DNA of 10,301 nucleotides from Lachnospiraceae bacterium (GTDB taxonomy: Bacteria > Bacillota > Clostridia > Lachnospirales > Lachnospiraceae), in contig JAFSWJ010000156.1 in the NCBI GenBank assembly GCA_017444545.1, positions 1 through 10,301 on the forward strand, read 5' to 3'. Position 1 is the first letter of the stretch. The number at the start of each line of letters is the position of its first letter. Shown piece after piece: positions 6,519 to 10,301 of the stretch. Made by a program: the position numbers and the translations under genes. A model generated the notes under the pieces. That model had not been told where the DNA came from and ran no database searches. It saw only the letters and a program-made list of their open reading frames with translations.

Positions 6519-7430
6519 ATGTATGATCTTGTGATAACAGGTTCCGGTCCTGCGGGACTGAGCGCTGCCATCTACGCTGCAAGAGCGGGACTTAAGTTTA
6601 TAATTCTTGAGGAAAACCTTCCCGGAGGACAGATCATAAACACCTACGAGATAGATAACTATCCCGGCATACCGGGCATCTCAGGTTCAAATCTGGCATC
6701 ACGCATGGAGGAGCATGCAAGAAAGCTTGCGGGTGATTCCTTTGTTGATGATACCGTAACTTCTGCGGTTTTAAATGACAGTGTCAAAAAAATATTTACG
6801 GCATCCCACAGGATCTATGAAACGCGTACCGTCATCATTGCGACCGGAGCAACTCACAGAAGACTTGAAGTACCGGGCGAGGATATGTTCTCCGGAAACG
6901 GTGTGTCCTACTGCGCAACCTGCGACGGCGCCTTTTTCAAAGAAAAGGATGTGGCCGTAGTCGGAGGGGGCAATACAGCAGCCATGGATGCTCTGTATCT
7001 TTCCGGTCTTTGCAAAAGCGTGAGCATCATCCACAGGAGAAATGTCCTTCGTGCGGACAAGGTTCTGCAGGACAAGCTTTTTTCTGCCGAAAACATAAAG
7101 ATATATTGGAACTGCCGTGTTGATGAGATCTATGGAAATGAACAGGTGAAGGGTCTGAAGCTTCGTGATCTGAAAAACGATACCGTAAGCGATCTGGCTG
7201 TTGACGGTATCTTTGCAGCAGTCGGGATCACACCGGCCTCTGCTTTGTTTTCCGCAAGTGTCAACACGGACAAGGAGGGCTATATCATAGCCGACGAGAC
7301 CTGTATGACAAACGTCCCCGGAGTCTTTGCTGCCGGGGACGTCAGAACCAAAAACTTAAGGCAGGTGGTCACCGCTGTATCGGACGGTGCAAATGCTGTC
7401 ACCTCTGTGCGGCAGTACCTGCTCGGCTGA
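6519..7430 (+). CDS. trxB: Thioredoxin reductase
   Basis: The 303-residue, low-molecular-weight flavoprotein transfers electrons from NADPH through FAD to thioredoxin in the cytoplasm. The FAD motif GSGPAG is at 8-13, the redox pair CATC at Cys132/Cys135, the NADPH fold GGGNTA at 149-154, and HRRNVLRA (172-179) carries the arginines that usually bind the NADPH phosphate. The second FAD motif FAAGDV is at 270-275, followed by RQ at 281-282. The length is normal and all key residues are present. The ribosome site GGGGAGGG (6504-6511) lies inside the end of the BMP gene, 7 nt before the ATG. No thioredoxin gene is adjacent. I see no convincing terminator in the 17 bp before the convergent CheC-like gene. 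A glutaredoxin-type or ferredoxin-dependent paralogue is possible, but the HRR motif favours NADPH. Confidence 0.95.
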   Translation: MYDLVITGSGPAGLSAAIYAARAGLKFIILEENLPGGQIINTYEIDNYPGIPGISGSNLASRMEEHARKLAGDSFVDDTVTSAVLNDSVKKIFTASHRIYETRTVIIATGATHRRLEVPGEDMFSGNGVSYCATCDGAFFKEKDVAVVGGGNTAAMDALYLSGLCKSVSIIHRRNVLRADKVLQDKLFSAENIKIYWNCRVDEIYGNEQVKGLKLRDLKNDTVSDLAVDGIFAAVGITPASALFSASVNTDKEGYIIADETCMTNVPGVFAAGDVRTKNLRQVVTAVSDGANAVTSVRQYLLG

Positions 7431-7447
7431 TGAATGTTTTTATTATA

Positions 7448-8050
7448 CTATTTCAATGCGTTGAACAGTTCAAACATCTTGATCGCAAAGTCAAGAGGAT
7501 AGAGCTGGACCATGATACTGTCTATCAGATTTTCTATATGCATGTCAAAGGATATCTTGACGAAAAGATCTGCAGGATTGTCAAACATCTTTTCAAAAAC
7601 CTTGACGCTGTTCACATCGATCTTTTCCACCGTAGGGGTACTGATATCCGTAGCTATGTTGAGCATGGTTGAAAGAGAGGTGGCTGCCGTTCCCATCATC
7701 TGGTTCATGGCCTCCGAGATCGCACTCTGATGGAGTTCTCCGACCTCACCCTGAATATTCTGTCCGCTGCCGCCCATCATCAGATCAGTCATGATCAGAA
7801 CATCATGCTCCTTCAAAATAAATACATTGTTTCCGGTCAGTCCCTTCACATAGTGTATGTTTACAAAGATACAGGTCTTGTCATAATCATCGAGGGACTC
7901 GCTCTTTTTGATAACGGTCACCTTCGGGGTGGTGATATCCACCTTGTGCTGGACCATCATACTGAGGGTGGTCGCGGAATTGCCCATGCTTATATTTGCT
8001 ATCTCGCCCAGCGTATCAACCTGTTCGGGCGTCAGATAATTATCTGCCAT
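7448..8050 (-). CDS. CheC/FliY-type chemotaxis phosphatase lacking the FliN domain
   Basis: The 200-residue cytoplasmic protein matches the CheC-like N-terminal part of Bacillus FliY. It has two intact phosphatase motifs: D12-x3-E16-x2-N19 (DTLGEIAN) and S109-x3-E113-x2-N116 (SAISEAMN). VDITTP, DLMMGGSG, EAMNQMMGTAATSLST and LYPLDFA are FliY-like blocks. This family dephosphorylates CheY-P. Full FliY continues into a FliN/SpoA switch domain, but here the protein ends just where that domain would begin, and the convergent trxB follows 17 bp later, so no split FliN frame is present. The N-terminal LTPEQVD is reminiscent of the FliM/FliY EIDAL peptide. The ATG at 8050 is preferred because AGGAGG (8058-8063) is 7 nt upstream; the ATG at 8056 is only 1 nt from it. 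No other motility gene is in the window. Confidence 0.88.
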   Translation of the reverse strand: MADNYLTPEQVDTLGEIANISMGNSATTLSMMVQHKVDITTPKVTVIKKSESLDDYDKTCIFVNIHYVKGLTGNNVFILKEHDVLIMTDLMMGGSGQNIQGEVGELHQSAISEAMNQMMGTAATSLSTMLNIATDISTPTVEKIDVNSVKVFEKMFDNPADLFVKISFDMHIENLIDSIMVQLYPLDFAIKMFELFNALK

Positions 8051-8057
8051 TATCATG

Positions 8058-8063
8058 CCTCCT
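8058..8063 (-). promoter_or_regulatory. Ribosome binding site deciding the CheC-like start
   Basis: AGGAGG on the minus strand is 1 nt from the upstream ATG (8056) and 7 nt from the ATG at 8050. The spacing excludes the first and supports a protein starting MADNYLTPEQ. Confidence 0.85.
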
Positions 8064-8074
8064 GTTTTTTTGTC

Positions 8075-8100
8075 AAGATAGTTTCCATCGACACTATCTT
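8075..8100. promoter_or_regulatory. 8-bp perfect inverted repeat in the CheC-like leader
   Basis: AAGATAGT (8075-8082) and ACTATCTT (8093-8100) are separated by 10 bp and lie just upstream of the ribosome binding site. On the minus strand the distal arm overlaps a weak extended -10 (TGATAAGAT). It could be an operator or a leader hairpin. It is not a terminator for this gene, because no gene between it and the 8207-8233 terminator needs one. Confidence 0.4.
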
Positions 8101-8206
8101 ATCACAGTCCCGACCCAAAAATAAACCCAAAAACGTCTAAAAACCCGCATGAAATGTGCGTTTCCCACATTTTGTGGTTTACCCTTTCTTTCACAACAAT
8201 ATATGC

Positions 8207-8233
8207 AAAAACAAAGCGTCTTTCGACGCTTTG
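8207..8233 (-). terminator. Intrinsic terminator of the DUF3048 lipoprotein gene
   Basis: On the minus strand a perfect 9-bp stem, CAAAGCGTC / GACGCTTTG (8233-8225 and 8220-8212), encloses a stable GAAA tetraloop and is followed by TTTTTG. It begins 24 nt after the DUF3048 stop. This separates that gene from the CheC-like gene downstream. The rest of the gap (8101-8206) holds only a short CCACA/TGTGG hairpin at 8165-8177 and no gene. Confidence 0.88.
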
Positions 8234-8257
8234 CTTTTATTATCCGTTCATGTATGA

Positions 8258-9397
8258 TCACTCGATCACTATGTTTCCCCACTCCTTTTCGGGTATCAGG
8301 GCGATATATGTTTTACCGACGTTGATCTTTATCTCGTTTCCGTTCGAATCAAAATATCTTGTGGGATCAAGGTCATTGTTTTTCTGCCAGCTTACGCGGA
8401 TGGCTCTTCCGTTTGTTATATAATAGCCGTCCCTGTCAAGCTCTGAAGGGTAGTACATCATATATCCGTGATCATCAAGCTGCTTCATCCTTGCGTTCTG
8501 GATGAGGAGATTCTTGAAGGCTATCTGCTTGTTCCCGTTTCCGGCATCTATCTCCTTCTGTCCGTACTGGAAGTATTTGTATACTCCTTCTGCATCGTCA
8601 TATTCAAGCCAGGGGTTGTTGTGATGGAAGGGAAGCGTGATCTTTTTGCACTCCACCGAATCCGGATACTGGGTCAGCATGTTCGGGTTATCTCTCCTGG
8701 CAAATTTGTAATGGTCACCCATATAGTATTCATTATAGGTAGTGGAATATCCCTTGCTCTTGAAATTCTTTTCCACATCTCCGGAAAGGACGTATTCGGT
8801 AAACTCTCTGGCCTTGCCGTTGTCCACTCTTGAGAAGGTTCCGGAAAATCTTTCGACAAACACATTTTTATAGAAGATGGAGTTCCATACCTCGGGTCCG
8901 CCGTCGTGGCAGAGAACGGCATTCCATTCAGGGAAGATCTGAAGATTGGTAGGTCTTGTGCTTCGGATGGAACCCAGCTGCTTTATCGATCCCCAGTCCT
9001 TGACCATGACCATGAATCTGGTTACGCCCTCATTCATGGTACTGTTCACCATCTCGTACATTATATCTGAAGTCGAGATCCCAAAATGCGGCAGAGCCGT
9101 TCTCTCATCATCCACCATTACAGCTATGGGTCTCTGGTCCTTCAAAGAAGCATCTATCCACTCACCGGTCAGCTGGTTTGCACACATGCCGTCCGGAGGC
9201 GTATCCGGTTCCTCATCATCCACAGCAGGTGCGGGTGTCTCGGCAACCGCTTCCGGCTGAGGGGTTGTCGTCTGTGTCACTACCATTGCAGGCTGCTCGG
9301 CAACCGGTTCCGGTGCAGCTTCCTCTTCCTTTCCACATCCTGAAAGCATCAGAGCTCCGGCCAGTCCGATGGCAAGAACCGCATATAATTTTTTCAT
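8258..9397 (-). CDS. DUF3048 (YerB-like) lipoprotein
   Basis: The 379-residue lipoprotein starts MKKLYAVLAI and has a hydrophobic signal peptide with lipobox LSGC (Cys21). A Glu/Pro/Ala/Thr-rich linker runs from 22 to about 75 and should span the cell wall. The DUF3048 region follows from about 83 to the end, with RPIAVMVDDERTALPHFGIS (89-108), SDIMYEMV, EGVTRFM and LGSIRSTRPTN, which are its characteristic blocks. Bacillus YerB is the reference homologue; its biochemical role is not firmly known to me, so no reaction is assigned. The start at 9397 is chosen because AGGAG (9406-9410) is 8 nt upstream and the signal peptide begins there; an in-frame extension to 9439 would add 14 non-signal residues and cross the promoter's start region. 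It has its own promoter and terminator and is probably monocistronic. Confidence 0.9.
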   Translation of the reverse strand: MKKLYAVLAIGLAGALMLSGCGKEEEAAPEPVAEQPAMVVTQTTTPQPEAVAETPAPAVDDEEPDTPPDGMCANQLTGEWIDASLKDQRPIAVMVDDERTALPHFGISTSDIMYEMVNSTMNEGVTRFMVMVKDWGSIKQLGSIRSTRPTNLQIFPEWNAVLCHDGGPEVWNSIFYKNVFVERFSGTFSRVDNGKAREFTEYVLSGDVEKNFKSKGYSTTYNEYYMGDHYKFARRDNPNMLTQYPDSVECKKITLPFHHNNPWLEYDDAEGVYKYFQYGQKEIDAGNGNKQIAFKNLLIQNARMKQLDDHGYMMYYPSELDRDGYYITNGRAIRVSWQKNNDLDPTRYFDSNGNEIKINVGKTYIALIPEKEWGNIVIE

Positions 9398-9440
9398 ATG
9401 ATTATCTCCTTTATCAATAAGCCGTCTTACACGCCACATT

Positions 9441-9469
9441 ACTTTACCACAAAAACATCATATTGGCAA
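9441..9469 (-). promoter_or_regulatory. Sigma-A promoter of the DUF3048 gene
   Basis: On the minus strand TTGCCA (9469-9464) and TAAAGT (9446-9441) are separated by exactly 17 nt. Transcription would start near 9434, giving a leader of about 36 nt. A 10-bp palindrome CAACATGTTG lies upstream at about 9486-9495; it has no T-run, so it is not evidently a terminator for the DegV gene and might be an operator. Confidence 0.6.
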
Positions 9470-9518
9470 ATCAGATCTCCGTACCACAACATGTTGGGTC
9501 AGAACGGTTCTTATTATA

Positions 9519-10301
9519 TCAGTCCACCCTCTCTTTTCCCCAGAAAAACAGGGCTACGGTTCCGGGTCCCGTGTGGCTTCCGATAGTCGTTCCTATATCA
9601 TATATCTCAACCTTTCCGTTCAGTTTCGGAAATTTCTCCTCGATCAGCGATGCTACAGCCTTTGCATCATCCATGCACGCCGACTGGCAGATATAGCATT
9701 TTCCGGAATAATCAAGACCGTTCCATGCATTTTCCTCCATCTTCTCGACGATCCTTCTGATCACCTTTTTCTTCGTACGGATTTTTTCCCTCGGGACGAG
9801 CTTGCCGTTCAGATCCACATTTAACAGCGGACAGATATCAAGCACGTTTCCCACAAAGCCCGACACCTTTGACACTCTTCCTCCACGGACAAAAAAAGTG
9901 AGGTCACTGGTAAAAAACCAGTGATGAACGAAGAGTCTGTTTTTCATGGCAAAATCATAGACTTCATCTATCGTCTTTCCCTCATCGCGAAGATCTGCCA
10001 GTTTGTCCATGAAAAGCCCGTAACCTGAGGATGCAGCCAGGGAATCGACAACCAGTATCTTTCTGTCGGGATACTCCTCCGAAAGCACATCCTTTGCGAT
10101 CTTTGCGGAATTTACCACGCCCGAGATCCCGGATGAAAGACTGACATGGAGCACATCCTTTCCCTGATCAAGAAATCTTCTGAAATAAGCCTCAAACTCA
10201 TCCGCGTTTATCTGGGAGGTCTTTGTCATGGCCCCGTCTCTCATCTTCTGATAGAAAACATCAAAGGGTATGCTCTGCCCCAGATCATCCGGATATTCCA
10301 C
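9519..10301 (-). CDS. DegV family fatty-acid-binding protein (N-terminus outside window)
   Basis: The visible 260 codons lack the first 25-30 residues of a normal DegV protein (about 280-290), including the D-S/T-x2-D-L type motif. The GTG at the very edge is just an internal codon. DegV motifs seen are MTKTSQINADEF (25-36 of the visible part), VSLSSGISG (53-61), VVDSLAASSGYG, and RGGRVSK. These shape the fatty-acid pocket, where Thr and Ser of TSQ and SLSSG contact the carboxylate in characterised members. Such proteins (FakB) present fatty acids to the kinase FakA for phosphorylation and phospholipid synthesis. No FakA-like gene is in the window, so a kinase partnership is inferred. No terminator is visible after the stop at 9519, so some read-through into the DUF3048 gene is possible. 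Confidence 0.92.
   Translation of the reverse strand: MEYPDDLGQSIPFDVFYQKMRDGAMTKTSQINADEFEAYFRRFLDQGKDVLHVSLSSGISGVVNSAKIAKDVLSEEYPDRKILVVDSLAASSGYGLFMDKLADLRDEGKTIDEVYDFAMKNRLFVHHWFFTSDLTFFVRGGRVSKVSGFVGNVLDICPLLNVDLNGKLVPREKIRTKKKVIRRIVEKMEENAWNGLDYSGKCYICQSACMDDAKAVASLIEEKFPKLNGKVEIYDIGTTIGSHTGPGTVALFFWGKERVD

Noticed and set aside
7431..7475. Short palindromes TTCAA/TTGAA and TTGAAC/GTTCAA as a bidirectional terminator between trxB and the CheC-like gene
   Set aside because: The stems are short and overlapping, and no T-run follows them on either strand.
7730..8140. Plus-strand open frame opposite the CheC-like gene
   Set aside because: It is antisense to a gene with two conserved phosphatase motifs and has no family features.
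8101..8206. Sigma-28 (flagellar) promoter for the CheC-like gene
   Set aside because: I found no TAAA box at proper spacing from a GCCGATAA-like -10.
9398..9439. 14-residue N-terminal extension of the DUF3048 lipoprotein
   Set aside because: It precedes a clean lipoprotein signal peptide, and the RBS is placed for the ATG at 9397.

Overview
The window looks like chromosomal DNA of an anaerobic Gram-positive Firmicute. A plant-fibre-degrading member of the Lachnospiraceae (Butyrivibrio/Roseburia-like) is my best guess, by inference only. Supporting points are the strong GGAGG-type ribosome binding sites, lipobox lipoproteins, the N-terminal part of a FliY-type CheC protein, a DegV protein, a DUF3048 lipoprotein, a C_GCAxxG_C_C protein and a GH10 xylanase. 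No tRNA, rRNA, CRISPR array, transposase or phage gene is visible. No gene-free stretch exceeds about 260 bases.

Layout from left to right. Bases 1-1719 (minus) hold the first 573 residues of a membrane-anchored HD-GYP signalling protein whose 3' end lies outside the window; it has its own promoter. Next on the same strand is a 140-residue C_GCAxxG_C_C protein (1837-2259), whose last codons lie in a small REP-like palindrome. Behind it is a GC-rich, highly folded intergenic element (about 2292-2430) with 15-bp perfect terminal inverted repeats. Divergent from this is a D-lactate dehydrogenase-family gene (2520-3509, plus). It converges within 5 bp on a GH10 xylanase gene (3515-4726, minus) that has no signal peptide, and the dehydrogenase terminator lies inside the xylanase 3' coding end.

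The xylanase gene is divergent from a 100-residue lysine/alanine-rich, histone H1-like protein (4863-5165, plus). The two candidate promoters share a single -35 palindrome. A strong terminator follows the histone-like gene. Then comes a two-gene unit: a BMP/PnrA-type nucleoside-binding lipoprotein (5295-6515) and thioredoxin reductase trxB (6519-7430), 3 bp apart. The remaining genes are on the minus strand: a FliY-like CheC phosphatase without the FliN domain (7448-8050), a DUF3048 lipoprotein (8258-9397) with a promoter and a GAAA-loop terminator, and a DegV family fatty-acid-binding protein (9519-10301) whose N-terminus lies beyond the right edge.

These are mostly separate one- or two-gene transcription units rather than one pathway. 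The themes are envelope lipoproteins, signalling (HD-GYP, CheC/FliY), redox (TrxB, C_GCAxxG protein, lactate dehydrogenase) and xylan breakdown. I see no clear new multi-gene system. The most unusual items are the folded intergenic element, the stand-alone FliY-type phosphatase, the H1-like protein and the apparently cytoplasmic GH10 enzyme.
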